From JBBSBY01 sp038205805 (lineage in GTDB: Bacteria > Desulfobacterota > Desulfomonilia > Desulfomonilales > Desulfomonilaceae), in the NCBI GenBank assembly GCA_038205805.1, contig JBBRBO010000023.1:1-37671 (forward strand): DNA of 37,671 bases, read 5' to 3'. The notes beneath the pieces were generated by a model, which saw nothing but the letters and a program-made list of their open reading frames with translations, was not told the DNA's origin and did not search any database. The position numbers and the translations under genes were made by a program. This document shows, piece by piece, positions 30,929-37,671 of the stretch (position 1 is its first letter; each line of letters starts with the position of its first letter).

Positions 30929-31933
30929 ATGTTAAAGAAGGTGGTCGGCGTAACGTGGTTAACGGTGCTTACGATAATTTTGGTTTCACCGACGTGGGGC
31001 CAGGGATTTACGTCATCCTGGAACTGGGGTTCCTTGCTGGTAAGACCGTCTGCTAAAATCGGATATCAGCGAATGGCGACAAACTTCTCCGTCACTATTG
31101 ATGGTAGAGATCTCGCGGGTCGACGAATAGACCTTGAACCTCTGGATCTTACCATCAATCGGATTGAGTTACTGGTTGGGCATGTAGGTCTTGAAGCGGC
31201 CGTCGGGCCTTATTCACTCTTTGTTGACATGGGCGGGAATCCCGTACGCACGGCGGATGTTCGGACCACCTTACCAAATTTCTTCGAACCATATCCTCCT
31301 TTCGTAGACGTTCACGGCCGTAATTTCCAATGGTGGCAGATCGATGCCGGCGCCGTGTGGAAAACTGAACGAAATTTCTGTGTCTTAGCCGGCTTTAAGA
31401 TAGACCACCTCTCAACTGACCTAGGCAGCGCTCTTATTGAATTGCGTGGAGGAACAGGCGCTAAAGCTCCGATCATACGTGATACGTGGACGGGTGACGT
31501 CCTCATGAAAATGTGGATACCGTACCTCGGCCTTCAAGTGTTTGGAGAGAACTACAAGTGCAATATGTTGGTTTCTCCCTTTTCGTGGAATGACGTTAAA
31601 GTGCCGTTCAGATTCAACAGTTTTAGAAGCGGCGCTGCCGGCGCTCTACCCTATACCGCTTTTCAATTGGGCGAATCTCAATACTACCAGAAATCTCCAG
31701 GAGTTTTCTTGGAAGGTGATTTTACCTACAGTTTTCCTTTTATGGCTGTAGGGAATTTCGGTTTGTGGGTGAATGGCCAGTGGGCCCGTTTTACACGCTC
31801 CGGGAACCAAGATGTCCTTGCGTACCGTTACGTGACTCCTGGAATAGGATACGCTGGTGATTCGGGATCCGGCGACACGGTTCTGTCACGATATTCCGGC
31901 GCAATCGGGTTAGTTACCGAGCTTAATTTTTGA
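30929..31933 (+). CDS. Predicted outer-membrane beta-barrel protein
   Basis: This 334-residue protein also lacks a recognisable named domain. A signal peptide (VTWLTVLTIILVSPTWGQG) is followed by strands of alternating hydrophobicity and a C-terminus ending GLVTELNF, as in outer-membrane barrels. GFKIDHLST near residue 155 resembles a segment of the minus-strand barrel gene at 29374-30327. A good ribosome binding site (AAGGAG) precedes the ATG. Length and strand pattern would fit a barrel of roughly 10-14 strands, but no count can be made reliably by eye. Confidence 0.7.
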   Translation: MLKKVVGVTWLTVLTIILVSPTWGQGFTSSWNWGSLLVRPSAKIGYQRMATNFSVTIDGRDLAGRRIDLEPLDLTINRIELLVGHVGLEAAVGPYSLFVDMGGNPVRTADVRTTLPNFFEPYPPFVDVHGRNFQWWQIDAGAVWKTERNFCVLAGFKIDHLSTDLGSALIELRGGTGAKAPIIRDTWTGDVLMKMWIPYLGLQVFGENYKCNMLVSPFSWNDVKVPFRFNSFRSGAAGALPYTAFQLGESQYYQKSPGVFLEGDFTYSFPFMAVGNFGLWVNGQWARFTRSGNQDVLAYRYVTPGIGYAGDSGSGDTVLSRYSGAIGLVTELNF

Positions 31934-32008
31934 TAGCTAAATGGCATTTCTCATGAAAGTTTCATCATGGGCGCCCTGTCCCCGGCGAACGGCTACACCC
32001 GTGCATCA

Positions 32009-32845
32009 TCATGCTTTACGATGCGACAGCTTCAAATATGTGTCGTAAGCTTGGGTCTTCGGCGCCCCGAAGCGGTCTTTCGCTTCCTGCGCCAAGGCCT
32101 TTCCGGAAAATCCTTCGCTCATGAGTTGCGAAACCAGCTCCGGGAGATCCAAGACATTTGCCCTGAGGTCGGCCCCTTTTACCACCAGGACGATTTCCCC
32201 CCGAACCTTATCTCGTACGGCAAAAAGGTCGTGGAGTTCCCCTGCTTTCTTGTGAAGAATCTCCTCGTGCAGTTTCGTGAGTTCACGACAGAGCGCCATA
32301 TCGCGCTCGGGTAGTACTCGAGCGGCCATTTTCAAGGACGCCAACAACCGGACGGGCGTCTCGAAAAACACGGCCGTCTTCGTTTCCGAGACAAGGCTGT
32401 GGAAAAATGCCTCACGCTCGCCGGTTTTCTTTGGGACAAAGCCCAAATATACGAAGGTCGAGCAATCGAAACCACTCACCGAAAGGGCCGCCATAATTGA
32501 AGACGAACCCGGTATGGGGCTGACGGTCACCCCCGCCTCGGCTGCGGCTGCCACCACGATGGCGCCCGGGTCCGAGACGGCAGGAGTCCCTGCGTCGCTG
32601 ATTAACGCCACATCCTCACCTGCGTTCAGTCGCTCGATGATGGCCTCGGTTTTGCTCCGTTCCGAGAACTTGTGGAGACTCAAGAGCTTGGCGTTGATGC
32701 CCCAATGCCGGAGCAAAACTCCGCTCGTTCGAGTGTCTTCACACGCTATGACGTTCACGGATTTGAGAATTTCCAGCGCACGGAGAGTAATATCCTGAAG
32801 ATTGCCGATGGGTGTCGCAACCACGAAGAGTGTGCCCCACGACAT
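32009..32845 (-). CDS. rsmI: 16S rRNA (cytidine(1402)-2'-O)-methyltransferase
   Basis: RsmI methylates the ribose of C1402 in 16S rRNA using SAM and has the tetrapyrrole-methylase fold. The 278-residue protein begins GTLFVVATPIGNLQDIT and has CEDTRTSG (about 35-42), ISDAGTPAVSDPG (about 82-94) and PIPGSSSIMAALSVSG, all family signatures. The C-terminal region has the expected EIVLVVKGA strand. It begins 2 bp after the stop of the AI-2E-type gene, so the two are translated from one mRNA. Confidence 0.96.
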   Translation of the reverse strand: MSWGTLFVVATPIGNLQDITLRALEILKSVNVIACEDTRTSGVLLRHWGINAKLLSLHKFSERSKTEAIIERLNAGEDVALISDAGTPAVSDPGAIVVAAAAEAGVTVSPIPGSSSIMAALSVSGFDCSTFVYLGFVPKKTGEREAFFHSLVSETKTAVFFETPVRLLASLKMAARVLPERDMALCRELTKLHEEILHKKAGELHDLFAVRDKVRGEIVLVVKGADLRANVLDLPELVSQLMSEGFSGKALAQEAKDRFGAPKTQAYDTYLKLSHRKA

Positions 32846-32847
32846 GG

Positions 32848-33951
32848 CTATTCCGAAACCGGCTCCGGCGCGCTGGGTTCCTGATAAAGATAGGATTTCT
32901 TGTACGCCTCTATTAAGGTTACGGCTATGACCTTCATGGTTGCTGTCACCGGAATAGCCAGCAGCATTCCCATGATGCCGAAGAGATTACCTCCCGCTAT
33001 AATGGCGATGATGTACACCACCGGGTGCAATCCCACCGCATGACCGACTATATTCGGCGTGAGAACATAGCCTTCCAAGAGCTGTACGGCCCCTATCCAA
33101 AGCCATACATAGAGCACGTGGGCGAAATCCCCAAAATTGGCGAGCGCCATGAGAGACCCTAAGGTGAGCCCCACTATTGTGCCGAGATAGGGCACAATAA
33201 ACAACGCGCCGGCGGTCGTCCCGATAACGATGGGTAAATCGATCCCTATACCGATCAACCCTATACTATAGAGGAGCGCGAGAATAAGGCAGATGGTAAG
33301 CTGCCCTCGGATAAAACCCGCTAAAGCCGCATCGATTTTCAGCAACTTATCCAGAGTCGCAGAACGCAGATAAGGAGGAATCAGGCCCACTACATAATTC
33401 TTAATATCCTCGAAAGAGATCATTAGATAGTACGTCAAAACAGGAATAAGCAAAACATAGAAGAGGCTTGATAGAACAAACAGTGTGGATGTAAACACCG
33501 AGTTTACGATGCGTGCAAGGGGATCGGCCACATCCGGAAGGAGCGCTTTGCCTTTTTCAAGCACAAGGGTCCCAATTTCATCCCATTGTTGCGGTGTTTC
33601 GATGTTGAATCGTTCGAGTATGGTGAGCACCTTTCCATGAATGGCCAGAAAGTATTTCGGCCATGATGCGGCAAAGGAGACCAGCTCTCGTATGATGGCC
33701 GGCATCACCAGAATGAACGCCACAATGAGCACGAAAGTTCCCGTTACCACCAACAACAGGGCTCCCGCTGGTCGTTCCACACCATACGAGTGCAGTTTGT
33801 TTACTACGGGATTGAGGATGTAAGCGAAGGCCATCGACACCAAAACCACCGTGGCAATTGTGGAAAGGAGACTCAGGACTTTCAGGAAGAGCACGAGAAA
33901 GACTAGTCCCACCGCTACTCTGATGAGTGTTCGTTTTGCCCTGGAGGTCAT
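32848..33951 (-). CDS. AI-2E family transporter (PerM/YdiK type)
   Basis: This membrane protein of 367 residues has about seven to eight helices and belongs to the AI-2E exporter/PerM superfamily, whose members include autoinducer exporters and Na+/H+ antiporters. Typical stretches are VVLVSMAFAYILNPVVNKL near the N-terminus, and LYSIGLIGIGIDLPIVIG and VPYLGTIVGLTLGSLMAL in the C-terminal half. I chose ATG 33949-33951, which has GAGGGAG eight bases upstream. The longer frame to 34032 adds 27 polar residues with no ribosome binding site seen. It lies between lnt and rsmI. The substrate cannot be predicted. Confidence 0.9.
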   Translation of the reverse strand: MTSRAKRTLIRVAVGLVFLVLFLKVLSLLSTIATVVLVSMAFAYILNPVVNKLHSYGVERPAGALLLVVTGTFVLIVAFILVMPAIIRELVSFAASWPKYFLAIHGKVLTILERFNIETPQQWDEIGTLVLEKGKALLPDVADPLARIVNSVFTSTLFVLSSLFYVLLIPVLTYYLMISFEDIKNYVVGLIPPYLRSATLDKLLKIDAALAGFIRGQLTICLILALLYSIGLIGIGIDLPIVIGTTAGALFIVPYLGTIVGLTLGSLMALANFGDFAHVLYVWLWIGAVQLLEGYVLTPNIVGHAVGLHPVVYIIAIIAGGNLFGIMGMLLAIPVTATMKVIAVTLIEAYKKSYLYQEPSAPEPVSE

Positions 33952-34097
33952 TCCACCCGCTCCCTCATAATCATATTCTTCAAAAGCGTATTTTTCGCAT
34001 TCAACGCCATATATCATTGGTACGGTGTTCACGCCGGCATGTCAAGACGCCGGAGGAACATGCCTCGAAGAGAATCGACCTCAAGACCGGTGATGAC

Positions 34098-35600
34098 TCA
34101 CCTTCTCTTTGAGAAAAGGGCGCCGCCCATAAGAAAGCAGGCCACCAAAAGACAAGCGAAGGCGAATACGTCTCCATACCGGCAGTAAAGCGTTTCACCC
34201 GTGGACGGGGCAATCCCTTGAATGAAAAAGCCCTCCTGTTCCAGGGGTATGGATTGCCGGATACGACCCACGGGATCTATGGCCGCGCTTATGCCCGTGT
34301 TCGCCGATCGCAGGAGCCACACGCGATTCTCGACGCTGCGCACTGCGGACATGGTGAGGTGTCTTCCCGGAGCTGCGGAATGCCCGAACCAGCCGTCATT
34401 GGTGATATTGATGAGGCTGCGAGCGCTGGCTCGAACCGCTGCCCGGGCTAGATCGGGAAAAATCGCCTCGTAGCAGATGAGGACCCCGAAGGGCGGACAG
34501 TCCCCTGTTCTCATGACAACCGGTCGTTCCCCGAAGCTGTAATCCAGTTCACGGGCGGCGATACCGGGTCCCAAGGGCAAGAGCCATGAGAGAGGCATAT
34601 ACTCACCAAAAGGCACAAGGTGAATCTTGTCGTATCGGCTCGCTATGAGCGGGCCGTCCAGTAGGATAGCGCTATTGTAGTACGTGGGCTCATCCCATTT
34701 CAGCTCCCCGAAGGGAGCGCCCACGAGCATGGGGACTCCCAGGCGTTCCGACATTTCTCCGGGTCGCTTCCAGTCTGGATCTTTGCTCCCGAAGAGCACG
34801 GGGACGCTGGTTTCCGGCCACACCAGAAGGCGGGCTCCGGATTTTACCGCTTGGGCGCCGAGGCGTTCGTACGTGGCAAAAGTCTCTTCCCGATGCCCCT
34901 CATCCCACTTTACGTCCTGGGGGATGTTCCCCTGGAGTGCCGCGATTTTACACGTTGAATCAACGGGTTGGGAATAGCGGGCAATGCGGTCCCGGCCGTA
35001 GAAAAAGACCACTCCCACACATAGGGCCGTAATCCCCATATAATACGGGATGAAGCGCCGCGTGCGTTCGGAGATGTCACTCAGAGAGCTTAGGGCGGCG
35101 TTTACAAGAACAATGAGAAACGAAACGCCGTAGATGCCCGTAATGTCGCATAGTTGTATGAGGCTACCACCGCCGGCTTGGGAATACCCCAGGAGATCCC
35201 AAGGGAAGCCCGTGAAGAGATTGGCCCGAGCGTATTCCATAGCCGCCCACAGAAACGGCGCGGTAACATAGACCGGGAGCCCTTTGGTTCTAAAAAACAC
35301 CGCCGTAAGCCCGAAGAGGGCGGGGTAGAGCGACAAGGCCCCTACAAGGGCGGCGTAGGTAAAGATGCCGCCGATCGGCGCAAAGTGGCCGTGGATCACC
35401 ACCGTGTCGTAGATCCAGCGCAGATCCAGGCCGAAGAAGACAACGCCGAACACCAGGCCCCATATAGCGCCTTCCCTGGGGCGCTCCGTTCTTTCCAGGT
35501 AGAACAGCAGGGGAACCAAGGCGATCCACGCAAGGGCGCTCAAGCGGAATGAGGCGGCCGTCAGCAAGCCCGCCGATCCCGCGACCGCGAAACCTATCAT
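34098..35600 (-). CDS. lnt: Apolipoprotein N-acyltransferase
   Basis: Lnt adds the third acyl chain to lipoproteins at the outer face of the inner membrane of Gram-negative bacteria. The 500-residue protein has about six N-terminal helices (1-205) and a periplasmic nitrilase-like domain (about 215-470) with the catalytic triad Glu263 (VWPETSVP), Lys325 (RYDKIHLVPFGEYMP) and Cys376 (GVLICYEAIFPD), then a final helix. TNDGWFG is also typical. The ribosome binding site is poor, perhaps because a repeat fragment lies just upstream. Next to corC it forms the common corC-lnt pair. Confidence 0.96.
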   Translation of the reverse strand: MIGFAVAGSAGLLTAASFRLSALAWIALVPLLFYLERTERPREGAIWGLVFGVVFFGLDLRWIYDTVVIHGHFAPIGGIFTYAALVGALSLYPALFGLTAVFFRTKGLPVYVTAPFLWAAMEYARANLFTGFPWDLLGYSQAGGGSLIQLCDITGIYGVSFLIVLVNAALSSLSDISERTRRFIPYYMGITALCVGVVFFYGRDRIARYSQPVDSTCKIAALQGNIPQDVKWDEGHREETFATYERLGAQAVKSGARLLVWPETSVPVLFGSKDPDWKRPGEMSERLGVPMLVGAPFGELKWDEPTYYNSAILLDGPLIASRYDKIHLVPFGEYMPLSWLLPLGPGIAARELDYSFGERPVVMRTGDCPPFGVLICYEAIFPDLARAAVRASARSLINITNDGWFGHSAAPGRHLTMSAVRSVENRVWLLRSANTGISAAIDPVGRIRQSIPLEQEGFFIQGIAPSTGETLYCRYGDVFAFACLLVACFLMGGALFSKRR

Positions 35601-35604
35601 ACTG

Positions 35605-35638
35605 GTGGTTCACCGGGCCGGCGGCTCCGCATCCGGTA
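35605..35638 (-). repeat. Fragment of the MITE-like repeat between corC and lnt (family R, copy 7)
   Basis: GGTTCACCGGGCC followed by GGCTCCGCATCCGGT matches the reversed right end of the family as seen in copy 6 (ATTCACCGGG then ACTCTGCGTCCGGT). It lies just before the lnt start codon. Confidence 0.5.
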
Positions 35639-35664
35639 TATGAACCCCAGAGAAGGGTTACCGG

Positions 35665-36582
35665 TCATGTCTGCGTGATGTGGGCCATGGCTTCAGCGTC
35701 GGCGTTTCCCATGGTGATCTTGGTTACAAGGATTCTCGTAATGTGTTTGGGATCACTTCCCACCACTTTCATGCGCAGCGCTCCGTGGGTGATGTCTTCG
35801 CCCTTATGTGGAACGCGTCCCAAGCTGTGGACGATGAACCCGCCGACGGTGTCGTAGCCTTCTTGCGGGAGTGAGACGCCGAAGTATTCCTCGAAGTCAT
35901 CGAGGTTGGCCCAGGCGGTCACGAGTGTCGAGCCGTCTTCCTGGGTCACGAAGGGGTCTTCTTCGCTGTCATGTTCATCCCGTATATCGCCGATGATCTC
36001 TTCGATGATGTCTTCAATGGTGACGATACCCGACGTGCCGCCGTATTCATCCACAATGACGGCAAGGTGGGACTTCTTGGTCCTGATTTCATTAAGCAGA
36101 TCCTTGATCCGCTTGGTTTCCGGAACAAAGAACGGTTCGCGCAGCAGGCTTTCCAGGTTGAAGGTTTCCTTTCCCTGAAGCCAAATGGGTAGGAGATCCT
36201 TCACGTTCAGGATGCCGATGATTTGATCTATGTTATCGTTATAAACGGGAATTCTGGAATGACCCGATTCTATTACCGTATTGAGCACTTGGTCTTTGGT
36301 GCTGTCTCTTGATACGGCGACAACGTAGGTCCTGGGGATCATAATTTCACGAGCGACGGTTTGTTTCAGCTCGAAGATACCTTCGATCATATCACCTTCG
36401 TCGTGGTCTATTAGCCCTTGCTCCTCGCTTTCGTCGATGACCTCTTGAATCTCTCGCGGAACGCGTTCAAGACCCATCATCTTTTTCAGTTTCAGAAAAA
36501 AGCGAGCCGATCGTTCAGGCTGGTGGTCGTCCAAAGAACCAAAACCCCCTTTGCCGGCGGCATTGATATGGATGCGGGTCAA
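35665..36582 (-). CDS. corC: CorC/HlyC-family CBS-domain protein
   Basis: The 305-residue soluble protein has a pair of CBS domains (about 82-140 and 150-205; MIPRTYVVAVS with SGHSRIPVYN, then HLAVIVDEYGGTSGIVTIED) and a C-terminal CorC_HlyC domain (about 215-300; YDTVGGFIVHSLGRVP). CorC-type proteins are linked to Mg2+/Co2+ efflux. No membrane domain is present, so it resembles E. coli YbeX rather than full-length transporters. The frame begins with TTG at 36580-36582, with AAGGA ten bases upstream; an ATG at residue 35 is the alternative. It lies 64 bp before lnt. Confidence 0.92.
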   Translation of the reverse strand: MTRIHINAAGKGGFGSLDDHQPERSARFFLKLKKMMGLERVPREIQEVIDESEEQGLIDHDEGDMIEGIFELKQTVAREIMIPRTYVVAVSRDSTKDQVLNTVIESGHSRIPVYNDNIDQIIGILNVKDLLPIWLQGKETFNLESLLREPFFVPETKRIKDLLNEIRTKKSHLAVIVDEYGGTSGIVTIEDIIEEIIGDIRDEHDSEEDPFVTQEDGSTLVTAWANLDDFEEYFGVSLPQEGYDTVGGFIVHSLGRVPHKGEDITHGALRMKVVGSDPKHITRILVTKITMGNADAEAMAHITQT

Positions 36583-36694
36583 TGACCCAAAATCCTTAGT
36601 ATAAGCGACTCTATCCAGTATTCACATAACAATACCGGGCCACAGTGTCAAGCGTTTGCTACGGCCCAAAGATCGCTTATACTGTGATGAGAAT

Positions 36695-36780
36695 TGTTCG
36701 CTGCGCCTGAGACGGCTCTGCGCCTCATGCCCAAGGGAAAGGGAGACTCCTATCTCTCCCGGACCTTAGGGTGATTTCAA
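36695..36780 (-). repeat. MITE-like intergenic repeat (family R, copy 8, reversed)
   Basis: Reading in reverse, CGCAGAGCCGTCTCAGGCGC and a GGTCCGGGAGAGA/TCTCCC hairpin match the reference; the core GAGACGGCTCTGCG is intact on the plus strand. The outer terminus on the corC side is degenerate (GTTCGCTG in place of GTTCACTG). Confidence 0.65.
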
Positions 36781-36983
36781 GCGCTTGGGTGTTTCGGCGC
36801 ATGATCATCGCCATGTCCCTGATTTACTTTCAAGCGCCTTAAGCCCGGAAGTGTATCGTCGGTTCATTAAGTGCCGCAGGGTGTGGCCCCGTAATACCAA
36901 AGTGCTTTCCAACGAGTAACATTGGTGAAGACTCTTTTTGGGAAGATAGGTTTTTGCGACGTCTATCTAAGAATGTTTAATAT

Positions 36984-37116
36984 GCCGAAAGCGGAATTTT
37001 CTCCTTGAGAAAAGCCGGTTTCGGCCATTTAAAAGTTCTTGGAGAGGGGTTCGAGGAGAAGCTTTCTTTCAAGAAGGTTCTCCCCGATATTACTTCTTTG
37101 GCTGCGCATTGGTATA
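36984..37116 (-). repeat. Composite repeat, module A (right copy, inverted)
   Basis: The reverse complement of this 133-bp segment matches 4080-4213 along its whole length, including both hairpins, with scattered substitutions (for example AAGAAGTAATAT and CCCCTCTCCAAGAACTT are shared). It abuts module B directly, without the 28-bp gap of the left copy. Confidence 0.8.
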
Positions 37117-37174
37117 AAAAACCCGCTTTGCAACAAAAGCTCCGCCGATCTCAGTTTTTTGAAAGCACATCGGT
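37117..37174 (+). repeat. Composite repeat, module B (right copy, same orientation as the left)
   Basis: This 58-bp segment keeps GCTTTGCAACAAAAGCTCCG, CCGATCT and CACATCGGTA of the left module B. Its orientation is unchanged while its partner module A is reversed. Confidence 0.8.
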
Positions 37175-37194
37175 ATGAGTTATCGCCCGTAGCT

Positions 37195-37671
37195 CTATAA
37201 TTCCCTTTCTTCCCTATCGAGCGACGCACGCACCCCCGTAAGCAGCTCCTTCATTTCATAGGGCTTCCTGATGAACACAGCGGATCGCTCCCCGGCGAAA
37301 TCCATTTGCACCGCCTCCGGAGAGTAACCCGTGGTCACCATAACCTTGACGTCGCTTCGTATTTTCCTCAAGGCGCGGTAGCATTGTTCTCCGCCCATTA
37401 TGGGCATGATCAAATCCAAGATGACCAAATCTATGTCCTTACCCGAAGTCGAGTATATATCCACCGCTTCCTGCCCGTTATTGGCCGTGAGCACGGTGTA
37501 CCCCGCTATCTGCAACATCCTCGATCCCGCCTGACGCGCCGACTCTTCGTCATCCACCAGAAGGATGGTTTCGGTTCCCGTCGGCATATCGCCGGCCGAG
37601 GCGGCCTCTTCAGCGGCGTCCACCGGCGAGGAAACGGACGGCAAGTAAATATTGAAAACACTCCCTCGGCT
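37195..37671 (-). CDS. 3' end of a hybrid sensor histidine kinase (5' partial)
   Basis: The frame is open to the window edge. The first visible residues, SRGSVFNIYLPSV, are the usual end of a histidine-kinase ATPase domain. A linker of about 20 residues rich in Ala/Glu leads to a complete receiver domain: ETILLVDDEE (acidic pocket), VILDLIMP (the phospho-accepting Asp), TTGYSP, and FIRKPYEMKELL (conserved Lys). So this is the C-terminal part of a hybrid kinase, not a stand-alone regulator, although a TTG at 37642-37644 could be misread as a start. The sensing part lies outside the window. Confidence 0.9.
   Translation of the reverse strand, partial: SRGSVFNIYLPSVSSPVDAAEEAASAGDMPTGTETILLVDDEESARQAGSRMLQIAGYTVLTANNGQEAVDIYSTSGKDIDLVILDLIMPIMGGEQCYRALRKIRSDVKVMVTTGYSPEAVQMDFAGERSAVFIRKPYEMKELLTGVRASLDREEREL

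Larger units (their letters stand above)
36583..37194. other. 612-bp repeat-rich intergenic region
   Basis: No gene is evident between corC and the sensor-kinase fragment. The region holds family R copy 8 (36695-36780) and the right copy of the composite repeat (36984-37174). A stretch at 36781-36983 shows nothing I can name. Confidence 0.55.

Noticed and set aside
637..36780. CRISPR array as an explanation for the dispersed repeats
   Set aside because: The repeats are about 120 bp, far apart, in both orientations and variably truncated; there are no regular spacers and no cas genes.
37195..37644. Stand-alone response regulator starting at TTG 37644
   Set aside because: The frame continues to the window edge and the residues just before the TTG match the end of a histidine-kinase ATPase domain, so this is the tail of a hybrid kinase.

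Overview
The window looks like a chromosomal segment from a strictly anaerobic, GC-rich Gram-negative bacterium, most likely a Desulfobacterota ('Deltaproteobacteria') member of the sulfate-reducing or syntrophic type. The evidence is a full 14-subunit complex I operon whose NADH-oxidising arm resembles HndABC/HydABC hydrogenase subunits, a formate-tetrahydrofolate ligase, a stand-alone molybdopterin-binding Mop protein, a TauE/SafE exporter paired with a small membrane protein of a kind I associate with sulfate reducers, and lipoprotein and outer-membrane functions (Lnt, two predicted beta-barrels). Genus cannot be fixed from this sequence alone. I saw no rRNA, tRNA or CRISPR array.

Layout. 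1-204: tail of a transposase. 423-632: mop. 732-2441 (minus): a three-gene unit of small membrane protein, TauE/SafE exporter and secreted protein. 2708-4071: promoter, acylphosphatase and ChaN-like protein. 4343-4741: MaoC-type hydratase. 5143-22159: promoter and nuoA-B-C-D, an HATPase-like gene, nuoE, an HndB-like [2Fe-2S] gene, then nuoF-G-H-I-J-K-L-M-N. 22243-25131: purQ-like gene and fhs with a strong terminator. 25353-26763 (minus): Gly/Tyr-rich secreted protein and coaX. 27128-29192: HDAC-family deacetylase and truB. 29374-31933: two divergent predicted outer-membrane barrels. 32009-36582 (minus): corC, lnt, AI-2E-type permease and rsmI. 37195-37671 (minus): 3' end of a hybrid sensor kinase.

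How the genes work together. The core is respiratory energy conservation: electrons from NADH (and possibly ferredoxin or another partner, given the HydB-like extra domains on NuoF) pass through NuoEFG and NuoBCDHI to quinone, and NuoA/H/J/K/L/M/N pump ions. Fhs supplies formyl-tetrahydrofolate for the methyl branch of the Wood-Ljungdahl pathway and for purine synthesis, to which the PurQ-like protein belongs. The rest is housekeeping (CoaX, TruB, RsmI, Lnt, CorC).

The most unusual material is between the genes. One family of roughly 120-bp MITE-like repeats with terminal inverted repeats and a central hairpin occurs at least eight times, including inside the nuo operon. A second, composite repeat occurs twice, about 33 kb apart (4080-4300 and 36984-37174), with one module inverted and the other in the same orientation. 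A second gene-level oddity is the HATPase-like gene inside the nuo operon, which has lost the usual ATP-lid motif.
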